Of a stretch of DNA of 64,000 nt, positions 1 to 12,900 are shown piece after piece. Under the pieces are notes generated by a model, which was not told the origin of the DNA, did not search any database, and worked only from the letters and a program-made list of their open reading frames with translations. The stretch's first letter is position 1. Each line of letters opens with the position of its first letter. The stretch lies in assembly GCA_026210745.1 (NCBI GenBank), contig CP110632.1:3409001-3473000 (forward strand). The letters run 5' to 3'. This stretch comes from Exobasidium rhododendri. Taxonomy: Eukaryota > Basidiomycota > Exobasidiomycetes > Exobasidiales > Exobasidiaceae. The position numbers and the translations under genes are program-made.

Positions 1-1574
1 CAGGTCGGTACCAAGTTCTGGGAGGTTCTCTCTGATGAACATGGAATCGACCCCACCGGTGCCTATCACGGTACCAGCGACATTCAGCTGGAAAGAATCA
101 ACGTCTACTAGTGAGTCAAGAAGAAGATTGATTTGAAAACAGTCTCATTGGGAAAAGGAGCATCCTGCCTACTCAAGATGATCTTCCACCTTTCCTCATC
201 TTCCAGTAACGAGGCTGCTGGACAAAAGTACGTTCCTCGTGCCGTTCTGGTCGACTTGGAACCTGGTACGATGGACTCTATACGATCAGGACCATTGGGA
301 AACCTTTTCCGACCTGACAACTTCGTCTTTGGGCAGTCTGGTGCCGGTAACAATTGGGCCAAAGGTCACTACACTGAAGGAGCAGAATTGGTCGACTCTG
401 TCCTCGATGTTGTGCGAAAAGAAGCTGAGAACTGTGACATGCTGCAAGGTTTCCAAATCACTCACTCATTGGGTGGTGGTACTGGCGCTGGAATGGGAAC
501 CTTGCTTATTTCCAAGATTCGTGAAGAATACCCCGATCGAATGATGGCCACCTTTTCGGTCTTGCCTTCTCCAAAGGTATGTGGATACTAGGCAATGCAG
601 CGAAGAAAGTCGTGCTTCTTTGTACTCACCGACCTTTACGCTTTCGCAGGTCTCTGACACTGTCGTCGAACCCTACAATGCCACGCTCTCCGTTCATCAA
701 TTGGTGGAAAACTCCGACGAGACATTCTGCATTGACAACGAGGCTCTGTACGACATCTGCTTCCGAACACTCAAATTGACGACCCCCAAGTATGGTGACC
801 TGAACCACTTGGTGTCGCTCGTCATGTCTGGAATCACCACCTGTCTCCGATTCCCCGGTCAGCTCAATTCCGACTTGAGAAAGTTGGCCGTCAACATGGT
901 ACCCTTTCCTCGACTGCACTTTTTCATGGTCGGTTTTGCACCTTTGACTGCACGAGGAAGTCAACAATATCGTGCCGTCTCCGTTCCTGAATTGACGTCG
1001 CAGATGTTTGATGCAAAGAACATGATGGCTGCTTGCGATCCTCGACATGGTCGATACCTGACTGTAGCTGCTTACTTCCGAGGAAAGGTCTCCATGAAGG
1101 AAGTCGAAGATCAGATGCAGAGCATCCAAACAAAGAACTCAAGCTTCTTCGTCGAATGGATTCCCAACAATGTGCAAACTGCTCACTGTGACATTCCTCC
1201 GAGAGGCGTGAAGATGAGTGTTACATTTATCGGTAATTCAACCGCTATACAAGAGATCTTCAAGAGAATTTCTGATCAATTCAGTATGATGTTCCGAAGA
1301 AAGGCGTTCTTGCATTGGTATACCGGAGAAGGAATGGACGAGGTGAGTGGCATTGGTGATGGTGGGCTTTGTCAGACGAAGTCAGCACTGATGGTAATCT
1401 TCCCTTTCACACCTTCCTCTCTTCTTCTCTAATCGCTCGCAGATGGAATTCACTGAAGCTGAATCCAACTTACAGGATCTCATCTCTGAATACCAACAGT
1501 ACGAAGCTGCTAGCACCGATGACGTTGACGAAGAAGGTCTCTACGAAGAGGAGGGTGAGCCAATCGAAGAGTAA
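1..1574 (+). CDS. beta-tubulin, 5' end outside the window
   Basis: Structural subunit of microtubules; it binds GTP and pairs with alpha-tubulin. Exons read as 1..110, 207..576, 650..1342 and 1443..1574 (stop TAA 1572..1574). All three introns start GT and end AG and keep the frame. The first visible codon corresponds to residue 15 by family alignment, so about 14 residues lie upstream, probably split by further introns. The nucleotide-binding glycine loop GGGTGAGMG and the acidic C-terminal tail (EEEGEPIEE) are present. About 434 residues are visible against a usual length of about 445. With that numbering, the residues linked to benzimidazole response are Phe167, Glu198 and Phe200, all the sensitive type. 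Identity is certain from near-complete conservation; paralogue number is unknown. Confidence 0.97.
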
Positions 1575-2042
1575 GGTGGGAAACAGATCTAATATACAGT
1601 CAAGGGGCAAACGAATCACGGGGTACACTTCAGCAAGGGGCAGCCCCTCTTGACTCTCTTGAAACACACACACACACTCTCTCTCACTCACTCACTCACC
1701 GACTTATCTATGACCCCTTTTCTTTTCTTTTTCCTCTCTCCTTCTACTTTTGCTTTGAAATTATTTGATGACGAATGTAGTAGCCACGCTCGAAAAAAAA
1801 GAACTTTTTTAATGATTCCTGTCTCTACCCTCTTCTTCTGCTGCTTCTTCTCCTCTCTCTTCGCCTCTTTCTTCTTGGTGTCGGTGCTGAGAGATGAAGA
1901 AGACGTATACCCTATCATCGTACACATGAAACAAAGGTTGTTATTTTTTGATGAAATTGAATGACAATCTGTCTTGTAAGTGATTGGCACACGAATGAGG
2001 AGGGTATCTTTACAAGTGTTGAGGAGAGACAGGTGCGAACTT
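1575..2042. other. convergent intergenic region with CA/CT microsatellite
   Basis: The 3' ends of beta-tubulin (plus) and the UXT-like gene (minus) face each other here. A CA/CT-rich run at about 1664..1699 and further pyrimidine-rich sequence to about 1880 are the only visible structures. The open frames in it are low-complexity and I see no gene. Confidence 0.6.
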
Positions 2043-2791
2043 TTACGTTTGCATGAAGTCGATGAAACTAGACGACGGCTCGGACTGCAGCTGCTCAAGC
2101 TGAGCAATAGATTGTGTGGTCTGTCATGTAGCCCAACCGAACGGAGTCAGCCTACGAATAAAGAGCAAAATTTATTCGAAGAGGCAAGAACTCACTAATT
2201 CAACGTGTCCTTGTATCAGAGCCAGTCTATCTCGAGTCATCTGTATTCGCCTGCTCAGTAGAAGAAAGTGAAGAGATGTCGATGGACAATCGAGCAGCGA
2301 ACATCCCTTCTCTCAGCTTACTGTGCCGCTCACTTTGCTATTAATTCTACCTTCTTCATCGAGAATTGACTGGCCTCCCTTGGCGTCAGTTGAACGTAAA
2401 GACCTGAATCTGAAGCCCATCCCTGCGAACTCTCCTTCGTTCCCAGTCCCAGGGAAACGATCATCAATGCATCTGATTGGATCTCAACTGGTAGATGCAC
2501 TCCTTGTCCAAGATTGGCCAAGGATGAGATGATCTTCTCATCTTCATCTACCTCTCTTTCGCTGTGATTTGCTTCAGGTGTGTTCATCGACTTGACGACT
2601 TCTTGCAAGCGGGTGTAGTTGTCCCTTTTCAGCTCAAGGACTCTGAGCAATTCTGTCGTTTGCTCCAGGTCAGGTACGAGCTTGGCCTCGAGGAATGTGC
2701 GTGAGCGTGCAATGGCATCTTGAGTAGCTGTCTTTACTTCGTCTTCTTCTCCTCCTGATGGGACTCCATTGGAGCCTGACCGCAGCACCAT
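2043..2791 (-). CDS. UXT-like prefoldin-family protein
   Basis: Small alpha-type prefoldin protein, 189 residues in this model, probably part of a co-chaperone or transcription-linked prefoldin-like complex, as UXT is in other eukaryotes. Exons on the minus strand: 2791..2334, 2250..2196 and 2099..2043. An N-terminal helix (about residues 22-60, with PDLEQTTELLRVLELKR) is followed by the two-strand segment typical of the family (SLGLG...GLYVQLTPREA) and a second helix completed by exons 2 and 3 (IQMTRDRLALIQGHVELLEQ). The frame joins cleanly across both introns and ends in a plausible heptad helix. Ordinary alpha prefoldins are shorter (about 140-160). It diverges from the UBLCP1-like gene across about 310 bp. 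Assignment to UXT rather than another alpha prefoldin is by pattern of conserved positions, so moderately sure. Confidence 0.72.
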
Positions 2792-3102
2792 CGACGATTC
2801 TTTTCCTCACTGATGTTTGTCGATATTTGCTGGAAACGAGGTAAGAAATGAGAGGTTGAATCGTGCTCTTTGCACAACGCTTTCGAGCCTCATTCATGCA
2901 CGCCTCGATCGCGCGTTGCATCTGATCTGGCGGACACGCAAAGTAACACAATTGCGCCGTTGGGCAGCCCAGTTCCCCACCTATCTTCCCCTAACCAGAG
3001 ATCCCTCTTTCTCTCTCTCTTGCCCTCTGTGTGCGTCACTCTCTCCCCAAACTCTCGTACTGGCCTGCCTTCACGCATTCACAGCGGAACGCTCAATCAA
3101 GA
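2792..3102. promoter_or_regulatory. shared promoter region between UXT-like and UBLCP1-like genes
   Basis: The two genes start 311 bp apart and are transcribed away from each other, so their promoters must lie here. The segment contains a pyrimidine-rich block (about 3000..3050) just ahead of the plus-strand start, a common feature of fungal promoters. I could not identify a specific factor site. Confidence 0.5.
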
Positions 3103-4988
3103 ATGGACGACCCCAAGTCAGAGTCATCGGCTTCCGGATCTTCATCATCAAGCAGCGATATTCAGCCCACGTCAGATGTCGAAGAGCAATTGCGAGTAAA
3201 TGCTGCCGCAGAAGAAGCTATTCAAGCCGAAGAAATGACAGTGGATCACTACCACTTTCTGGTGAAATATGCTAACAAGAGCATGGAAGTCAGATTGGCA
3301 GTAGACGATACAGTGACGGAGCTCAAAGCTGTGAGTCACTGTGCCGCATTATCACATCATGCACCAGATGACACCGAAGCCACGACGCATTCATCCCTCT
3401 ACTGACCCCTTGTGTTCCGCATGTCTCACCTTTTCTTGACCAAATTCGCAATCTGCTCGTAGATCATCTTTTCTATGACTGATATTCCACCGGAAAGGCA
3501 GAAGATATTTGGTTTGATGAAGGGGAAACTTGTCGATGAAGATACACCTTTGGGCGACCTACAGATTCCCGGTGCCAGTCTGAGAGCCGGTCCACATCCA
3601 ACGACTGGTGACAAGAGAATTACAATCAGCTTAGTCGGTACACCAATCGATCAGACTTTCCGAGATCCTGGTGCTAGAGGTGTAGAGGTAAGTCAAGTGA
3701 GAAAATTCAGGAATAGTCGTTGGACAAATTGTATGCTTAGAGGGTCAATTCAATGCAGGACGATTCTGCTGCGACAAGTGACATCAACTATAATGATCCG
3801 AATCAAGTGAAGAAACTTCAGCTACACCCGTGAGTCAAGGCTTGAGAGCCTCTTATACTTAGGAATGCGACTGACTAAAAATAAATCCTGCATCCTATGG
3901 TGTCCTCAGAAGCAGGGATCCAAAGGTACGTGGAATGAGGCATACCTCTAGCAGACTTGTCATTCTGAAGATACTCCTATTCTTCCATGTCCTGCAGGCT
4001 CTAGCAAGGTTGAGGAAGGCAGTCTCTCGATTCTCCTCTACCTTTGATGTCATCAACGAACCAAGGGAAGGACTCAAAGGCGGCTTACTAGTCTTGGATC
4101 TTGATTATACTATTGCAGACACAAAGCGACTACTCAACTACCACATCTCGGCTCGTGAATCAGAGAGGCCAGGCCTACACGAAGTGAGCGAAGGAGTAGA
4201 TCATCATTACTGCGGATGGCGCTGACTATCAAACGCATCTCGGCTTTTCCTTCCTCTCCCTATAGTTTCTTGCAGCAGTGTACCCGTACTACGATATATG
4301 TGTGTGGAGTCAGACTACTCACTGGTGGCTTGAGGCCAAATTGACTGAATTGGGATGCCTGACAGATGAGCGATGTGAGTGAGGAGCGTGCGAGAGTAGG
4401 TCAATGAATAACGCAGTGATGTGCTGACAGGCTCTTATCTCTTTGTTCGTCCCGTACAAAGACAAGATTTCTTTCGTTCTAGATCGCACGCCCATGTTCA
4501 ACGTCACTTCTGATCATGGACGAAAGGGGCATCATCAGGTGAAAGCACTCGAGATAATTTGGAAGCGTTTCCCTCAACTTTATGGTCCTCGTATGTGTCA
4601 TTCGAAGGCTAGACTTGCGCTGCTACCTGCCCTTATCTCCTGTCTACTTGCTTTTCACCAGACAACACCGTCCACATCGACGATCTCTCAAGAAACTTTG
4701 CCATGAATCCAAATTGCGGCCTAAAGAGTGAGTGGCTCCCTTCTTACCATGACGGAGAGTAGGAGCAAGCAGCTGAGCTAACCGACTTGTTCTGCCTCTC
4801 TTCTTCTCCTTCCAGTAAAAGCCTACAAAGATAGCCCTTCGCCCGATAGTGAATTGGTAGAGCTACAGGAGTATCTCGTTCGCTTGGCCAACTTCGGACT
4901 CCTTAGCTTTGAAGAGCTTGGAGGTCACGAAAACTGGAAGAAGCTGCTTAAACTTCATCGAGAGAAGGAGGCGCGGGATTCGACTTAA
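3103..4988 (+). CDS. ubiquitin-like domain CTD phosphatase (UBLCP1-type)
   Basis: HAD-superfamily phosphatase with an N-terminal ubiquitin-like domain; animal UBLCP1 dephosphorylates nuclear 26S proteasome. Nine exons: 3103..3330, 3463..3687, 3759..3829, 3910..3925, 3998..4183, 4266..4374, 4462..4590, 4662..4727, 4816..4988, giving 400 residues. The ubiquitin-like fold spans about 50-135; the catalytic DxDxT motif is DLDYT at 214-218; the Asp-containing third HAD motif is in exon 8 (HIDDLSRNFAMNP). Exon 4 is only 16 nt. The acceptor before exon 7 (...CAAAG at 4461) was chosen because it alone gives the conserved YKISFVLD segment; the stronger-looking CAG at 4430 would shift the frame. Family order and C-terminal tail match well, so identity is firm while the small exons need transcript support. 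Confidence 0.9.
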
Positions 4989-5163
4989 AATTAAAAAAGG
5001 CTGCAGTGCTGTCTGAATTGACTAAAGTACAAGAGATGTGTCCTCTAATAATGAATGATTTTCCTTTTTACTCGACCTTCCTAGAAAATGAGACGGCAAG
5101 CGGATCACGCAGCTCTAGCTCTTTTCCCCCTTCTTCTACCTCTCTTAGATATGCTGGTACGCT

Positions 5164-8100
5164 CTACGCATCGGCACGGTATCTGTATTCTAATTTGATC
5201 GGACTGGAACTCCTCCAGTAGAAGCGTTGGACGTGTGAAAGGGTGCAGTGAGGAGGTATCAAGATGCCGTTGCAAAGGATTTCAATGATTTCAAAACCTT
5301 CCACTTCGCCGCTTTGCTCCTTGTTGAGCGTTTCCGACGAGGTGTTGTTGTTCTTGAGCGTGGACAGTTTCTTGCTCGTCATGGAGAGTGCATTGTTGGT
5401 AGCAGATGGCGTGCTGCTGCTGCCTGTTTCGGCTAGATTTGCTACGGATCCACGTCTCGAGGCAATGATGCTGTTCGCCCTTGACTTGGTGCTCACATTG
5501 CCATCCTTTATGATGTCTAGCTTCTCGGCTACGTAGCTGCACGCTTTCTTGATCCGCAGCATCTTAGTGGCCGTCAAGCGGGAATTACCGGTCGGCATGG
5601 CAGGCATCTTCTCGATTATCAAAGATGCGTTGGATGGAGGGCTGCTGGTAGGAATCGCTGCGGTGGGAGTGGTGGCAGACTCGGCTCCTTCGTGACCATT
5701 TGCCGTCGTCGCTGTCGTCGGCGGCTCCCAAGGGATCAGCAAGAATGTCAACTTGTCCTTTTCCTTGACAGGCGGGTTGTCGTCGCTCGCTCCCACCAAG
5801 AACTCCAACAACCAGGTCGGCGCTAATATCTCCAGCGTAGGCACATCATTCTCTGTACTCTTGACTAAGCCACGATAATCGACATGCTGCCACGTAGACA
5901 TGATGGTAGAAGACGACGACGACAAAACATTACTGTCTGGTATTGTTGTTTCCGAAATCGTAATCGCAGTCTCCAGTGGAAAGCGCAATAGGGGCATCTC
6001 TTCCATCACCTTCGACGGATCCGCTCTCATCATCACTTGACGTATGTCTTCCAAGTATTGCTTGGTCTCGGTGGAAGCGCCCCGTTCAGCTTGACTCTCT
6101 TCCACATCATGTAGATGACCCAAACCCATCGGCTGAGGTGTGATGATGCCCTTTTCTTCTCTCTTTTGATCGCCTCGCTTCATGCTCATTCGAAGTCTGC
6201 CCATCAGTCCGGATCCAGGACTTCCGGGTGAGGTCAAAATCGCACCATTAGCACCACTACCTGCTAGCGGTGTACCCGCTTTCGCTAACGGCGTCTGTGC
6301 TTTGTCGCCACCCATACTCTTCTGCAGTGAAAAGTAGTCGAGATTTCCCGCTATACCTGATTGCCCATCAACACTCTGTGCAGTCGTGCCGCCATTTGTG
6401 CTTTGATCGCGATAGAGCATCTGCTGTAGAGCCGGCATCTCCATCCCGCTCTTCGGAGTCAAGGGACTCGAGCTTGACAAGATAGCGGGCGTCTTTGCCG
6501 GAATAGCCAGAGCTATTGTCATGCCAGGCGTACGGATTGCTTGTGCGTGAGAAACGTCAGATCTCTTCTTCTCGCGTCCTAGCTCTAATTTCAGGTCCGG
6601 CCTGTTCATCAGCGTTTCAGGCATCTCTATCGCCAAGACACGCTTCTTCAATCGGGCCGCCTCACCACCACTTCGCAATTTTGCTTCCCTCTGTATGAAG
6701 CCATGGAAAAGGCTCCTCAAGATCAACTTTGCTACATTGACACGCTGATCTTCTTTGTATGTAAAGTTGTTCCCTTCTGAGCTCTGCATGACGCTCTCCA
6801 GCTCGTCGACGTAGATCTCTGCATCGAAGCATCTGGGAAAGTCGAAGTGGACAGAAAGAGCTCCAATCTTTGTGTCGATGGTACACCACATGGGGGTAGT
6901 CCCTTCCCCTTGAATCCTCTCCTTTACAATCTCAAGCGCTTCACCCGGCAAAAGATGAGCGTCTTTCGCCTGTTGAGGTGACAACTGTTTCAACTGTGAC
7001 CACGTTTCAACGACTTCATACCAATCAAAAGCTCCTAGACACTGCGCTGAAATAATGTCCCAAAGGAAAATATGGCCAGCAGAGTCGATGGTGAGGACGT
7101 GCCTTCGATCATTGAGCATGCTGCTTCGTATCAGGCCATGAGAGCCGTGTATGGTATCTTGAGGGGCATTTCGAAGTGGTGTAGCGTCCGTTGCCGAGTC
7201 TCGCTCTTCGAACGCTTGTCTGGCTTCCAAGGACGAATTGTTGTCGTCGTCTTCTCGCATCTCATTAGCTGCATCAGCCGGAGCGTGATCTTCTCCTTCA
7301 TCATTGCCTTGAGCGTGATTAAGATTGCTACTCGATGAATGATCTACGACGGGGGCGAATCGGAGGTTCGTGCTCCTCGCACTGGATGGACGAGTAGAGT
7401 CAGGACGCTTGCTCTGCGCATTAACAATGTGGGCGTTTACGGGGGAAGAAGCAGCCAAGCCAAGACCGTCGACGGTAGCAGGAGAATAACCGCCAAGAGA
7501 ATCGCGATGTGTCGACGAGGTAGCCGCTCGCACGACAGACGGAATGGAGATCAGACTAGCAGAGGAGAACATGGTGTCGAACTGATTTGCGACACTGTCT
7601 TTCCGTTCCTTTCCTCTCATGCTTATACTTCCCAGACCGATTGACTCCCCGTACAGATCGTTTGGCGGTGCGAGGCATACCAATGAGTCAAACGGCAGGC
7701 CGTACATGGTCGTAGAAGCTGGAGGGGTGTCAGTGTCGACGTCATTCATCTTCGAGCTGTTATAGGGCGATTCGAATGACGTCGATGGAAGCGACGTCGT
7801 ATGATCAGCGAATGAGACTGCCGTCGGGATGGTGGTGGTGCTGCCGCCAGACTGATATCCTTTCAAGGCACTAGGCCTGTTGCTCGACGACACTGCTCTG
7901 CTTTGCGATGGTGTAGTGTTGACCACCGACCTGATTGGATAGAGAGCTTCTCTTTCACTTCGAGGTGATACATCTTTCCATCGATTGACTTCCGAACTAG
8001 AGTTAGCTGTCCAAAAGTAAGCATTATCAGCGGCGAGGATCTTGAAGATGCCTGCTGCTCTTGAGTCCTGTATGGACCCTCGTTCGAATTTTGCATCTCC

Positions 8101-9487
8101 ATCCACCCTCTTCTCCTTTGCTAGAACTACGCATTCTCCTTCTGAGACTTCATTGCACCTTGCCCAGTCCACTTTACAAACGATACCACTTCGGTCCCCA
8201 GAGTAGAAGACATCCAAGGACTCGTGATTGCTGAAAAGGCTCCAAACACTATCGTTGTGATGCGTGAACGTGTGCAGGCATCGCTGCTCTGCTAGCGACC
8301 ACAAGCGGATCGTTGAATCAGAAGAAGCGCTCAATAGATGCCTTCCATCCTGACTTAACACCACACTCCTTACATTGTCGGTATGGCCTACGAGCTGCGA
8401 AATCTGGTGGCCACTTCGAGGATCAAAGATCTGTATCGTCTTCTCTGAACTTGCCGCTGCGATGATGTTTCCCCGTGCATTTACACTCAGTCCATATATG
8501 GAAGTTCGAAGGTGAGGATCGGCGATGGTCACGACTGGACTCGTTCGCATCTCCTGGATGTCCCACACCTTGATCGTCTTGTCAAATGAACCACTAGCGA
8601 CCCAATTCGCTCTCGGTGCGTAGGCCAATGCTTTGACGTAGTCGTTGTGCATGCCCAGCATCTGAGGGGTGAGGGAGCTATTCGAATCGTGTGGATTCCA
8701 GATCTTGACACTCCGATCCGAGGAGGCGGATATGACTGGTGGTGGGATACGGGGGATGGGCGGCGATCAGCATCACATCTCTCTCCCTCTTCTCCCACGC
8801 AACACTACCGCCTCCTTGTTCTCGACTGCTACAATACTCACCAGTCTGATTTTGATTGCACAGGACTATGTCATTGATCCAGTCTGTGTGACTGCCTATG
8901 CACTGGCGAAATTTTGTAGCTGGCGTTGGCGCTCCTTTATCGCTCTCATCGTCAACCTCCCATTGATTCTGATTGAGCTCACGATGGGAGCGGTTGTCGC
9001 TTCGCATTGTGCTCTGCTCATCCAAGAAACCTGCGGCCGACTCTTCATCCTCGTCATCTTCTTCATCGTTCTCCTCCGCTGTGTAATTCCTATTGGACAA
9101 CCTACGTCTCTTCATCCGCAGACCTAGCTCCCACGAGACTATCATGCCATCCCTGCCACCGGTATACAGGATGCCTCTTGGTTTGCCATCTTGTGTGCCC
9201 CCCAATATTGTGCTCGTATCTAAGGCCAGAGATGATACGGGCAGACAATGCCTTGGATGTGCACCATACTCGTTGCCTTCTCTTGATTGACCCAGTGAGG
9301 ATGAAAGAGGGATATCGAATCCAGAGGAAAGCAGCAAAGGGCCAGATCTACCTCGTACACTGTCGGCATTAGCCTTCAGCGTTGGCAATTGAAACAGTCG
9401 AGGTGCATGACGAACAAGAGGTAAGATGTAGCTCACCCTCTTGGTCGATGGAGCAGTATAGTCACCTGTAGGCAAGACCGCTGTCAT
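5164..9487 (-). CDS. WD40 protein WDR48/UAF1 (Bun107) family, activator of USP1-class deubiquitinases
   Basis: In other eukaryotes WDR48/UAF1 binds and activates ubiquitin proteases such as USP1, USP12 and USP46. Two exons: 9487..8842 and 8735..5164, 1405 residues. The ATG at 9487 is used; a longer frame exists only from a GTG. The start (RVSYILP), the WD repeats (HTDWINDIVLC; HNDYVKALAYAP; GHTDNVRSVVLS) and the joint across the intron (ISASSDRSVKIW) match the family. About 250 residues of Ser/Thr-rich, probably disordered sequence follow the first repeat block, then the WDR48-specific C-terminal domain and a final ubiquitin-like segment (FEIIEILCNG to the stop). It is longer than typical homologues because of low-complexity inserts. 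The acidic run EENDEEDDEDEE near the N-terminus is another insert. Confidence 0.9.
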
Positions 9488-9945
9488 GTTGTGACTACAG
9501 CACAAAGGTCGACGACTCTCGGTCTGCGTCGTCCGTGCTCTGAGGCTCTCCGGAGGGAGCACAATTCGAGGGAAGGCGCAATGTTGGGAGGGAGTAGCAG
9601 CAGTCGTAGCAGTACAGCAGTGAACACGAGCTCAGCAAATTCTTAGCAGGAACAGAGAGCAGGACACACCACACTGTAGCGCTGCTGCATCTCTATCGCT
9701 ATAAATGTATATAATTTATGAATGCATATGTGGATGCACACGGTACCGATCTTCACTACTCTACGCGTTCAGACATGCTCATCGTAAGCAAAAGCCTGCC
9801 GCGTTTGATCTGAGACACGAAGAGTTGAGCGGAGAAGGGAAAGTGCGTCCATTGTCTATGTGTGATATAGTAGATTGTGTATGGTACAAATGGGTTTTTA
9901 TTACAAGTGCGGAGTAGACTTCTCTCTCTCTCTCTTCCCCTCTCC
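9488..9945. other. intergenic region upstream of WDR48 and downstream of RDH54
   Basis: It holds the WDR48 promoter and the RDH54 3' region. A CT repeat lies at about 9920..9935. No gene seen. Confidence 0.55.
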
Positions 9946-12900
9946 CTACATCCTTGAAGAGCTACCTTCGCTGGCTTGCTCTTCCCCATCAGACTTTTTC
10001 CTCTTCATTGCCTCTTCGTAAAGATACAGGATGGTGCCGGCCTTGACGTTTCCCATATCGAATCGATCAGCAGATTCGTCGTCTAGATATACACCCATGT
10101 CTTGCTGCAGAGCAATGACGCCGTTGATGATTGGGTCTTTCGTAGGCGGTGTGTCTATCGACAAGCAGTCGTAATGGGCCCATTTCAAGAGAGTTGCCAG
10201 CTTTGCTCTCCCTTCTTTGCGATTCTGAGGGGACCGAAGGAGTACCTAATTAGACAATGACGGCCTCACTGTCTCACGCTTCCTTGCTCACCTCGTTTAC
10301 TTGGTCAGCCTTTACTTGTGAGGCTTTTACAAATGTGAGAGGAGGCGGGCTGAGATTGTCCTCATCTTCATCCTCGTCTGATTGCATGCTTCCGCCTGCT
10401 TCCTCCTCAATCGCATCCATACCAGCCCCTGCTACGCCATTACCCGCACAATTGCACATCATCTGGACGTGCGAAGGGCATGGTGAATCTAGATGCAAGC
10501 GGAAAATGTCACGCAACTAGGCAAAGGTGAAGGAGACGAACGATCTCAGTAGAGATTGCGGTAACCTTAAAGTGCTCTCTCTTGGTCCCCGCAACTCACC
10601 TCTTCTGGCGTAAACGACTCAGTACTCTTGCTCGACTTAGCAGCACTGTCCTGCAAAGTAGATCATCACGATCGCATCAATCTCACTACTCTTTCTGGCC
10701 CCTTCACTACGGTAAAGCAGAGAGACAAGACACTTACCATCAAAGAGTCACTCAAACTAAGCTTGCTGACCTGACGTTGATAGATCTTTTCATCCATCGT
10801 GCCCGATAGTAGAATTCGGTAGATGTAGCATGGCTTTTTCTGACCATCACGATGGATTCTTGCCATGGCTTGTCGGTCATGCGAAGGATTCCAATCGCTA
10901 TCAAAGAGGATCAATCGATTGGCCCCAATAAGATTGATGCCCGTACCACCAGCCTTGGTACTCAAGAGAAAGACGACTGTAAGGTAGGGAGGTGGGGGAA
11001 GGGGGTCCTTTGGACATTTAAGACAACGACGGACGCAGACACCTTCTTCCTCTAGTTCACTCACAACTGGATTCTCGATCGCTAATGTTGCTGCAGAGGC
11101 AGAAGATAGGATTCAACATCAGACGTCAAAGGTTCCGCCGTGGCAAGGATCTGAATCGCCAAGCTCACAATTCGTTGATATTATGATTACGGTCCGCTTC
11201 CTTTGTCTGACCATCAAGTCGAAGGAATTTGTATTTCTGCTTTCGGCAAATGCCCTCCAGAATGTCCAGTGTAGCTGTGAAGCTCTAAGAGGATAAGGAA
11301 GGTAGACAGTGAAGAGACGAACCCGAGGTCATCAGATGAAGCAGCAAAGGCGTGGAATGCTGCCATTGGAGAGAGAGCTCACAGAAACTACTACCACTTT
11401 ATCGGTCGTCTTCTGCTTGATGTGCTGCAACATCTTCGAGACACAAATCAACTTGCCTGATTGTGTAGGTAGCAAATCTGACGTCAGCAGATAGAGGGAA
11501 GTGGTGTATCATCGTTGCGTCTTCTTCACTCACCGCTCATCTCGACGTTGTTCATGACTTGCGGAGGTAGGAGCTTGTCGACTCCCTGCAAGATCTTCTG
11601 AGTACTAGTTTCTTCTGATCCTCTTTCGGCCTTGAGATTCTTAATTAGAAGCTCTGGAGAGTTGCAAAGCTTTCGTAGGAGGCTGATGGTGTTCAGGGCA
11701 GTTTTGGCGGGCGGTCGATCGCCTGAAATGACGCCCTTCAATCCCTCTGAATTGAGCATCATCTCGTATATCTTTACCTGCAACGCACTTGGACTGCAGA
11801 ACACCACTTCCTCGAATTTCGGGGGTAAGAACTTGTTCAGAATTTCTGACGTTCTCCGTAGCAAGATCTCATCTGCAATCACTTGCAAAGCCGTGTTGGC
11901 CTTTCGACCTTTCGTCATAACTTTACTCGAGCAATTTGGTATTCGACTTTTCAAGATTGGATCTTCGAAGCACTTTTTGAAGGTCGATTGATTGCCAAGT
12001 ATTCCTGGTGCGACCAATTCGAGCATTGCATGGAACTCCATTAGATTGTTCTGTATCGGCGTACCCGTTAAGAGTATGCGACGGTCTATTCTTATGTCGT
12101 TGAGCATCACCGACGTCTTGCCCATCAAATTTTTCAAGCGATGTGCCTCATCACAGACCAGCAAACCGAATCTCGGCTGAACATCACGGATTTGCGTATG
12201 AGAAGTGAGTAGCTGTGGGTAATATCAAATTGGGTGTATCAAAATCCGGGTGTTCCTGCAATAGTACTTTCCCCCCTTGTCACCCTCACCTTCTCGTAGC
12301 CAATAATCAAGACTTGATAGTTGCCATTGATGGTGCTTTCAATTTTGGTCTTGTCGTCGATGCATTGCACCTTGATCTTATTTCCAAGCCATTTTCGAAA
12401 CTCGCGAGCCCAATTCTTGACGACTGAAAGCGGGCAGACAATCAAGGCTCGCTCGATAGTGCGAAGGATGGGCGAATAGTAGCAATTTTGATCTAGAGGA
12501 GGCCATGAGACAGTGATCAGTGTGGCAATTCTCCGTGTCTGCGGCAGCAACTTTAATACATCTGCATCCGGTACATACTCAAAAGCATATCGATGAGAGT
12601 GATTGTCTGCAGCGTTCTGTCCAAATGAGACAGGAGGAGAGAAGGGATGGAACAATGAGCTCATACTCCGCCCGTACGGCTTTTCTCCTTGGTCTCTCCG
12701 CCGTAGCGAAGAGCACGGGAACTCACTTTCCTAAACCCATGTCATCGGCTAGAATGGCGCCAAGATGATCGTCTTCATCCGCAGGTCGCAACCCTACAAC
12801 CCTGTCGTAGAGGAATCGAACGCCTTCCACTTGATGCTCCCGCAGAGCGCTTCCCAATTCGGGTGCGATCATGACATCTACTACCGGCAATCTACCGGGC

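Noticed and set aside
626-1129. Antisense frame of 167 codons under beta-tubulin exon 3
   Set aside because: A codon-bias shadow of a strongly conserved gene on the other strand.
9488-9562. N-terminal extension of WDR48 upstream of 9487
   Set aside because: It begins with GTG, not ATG, and the added residues have no family match.
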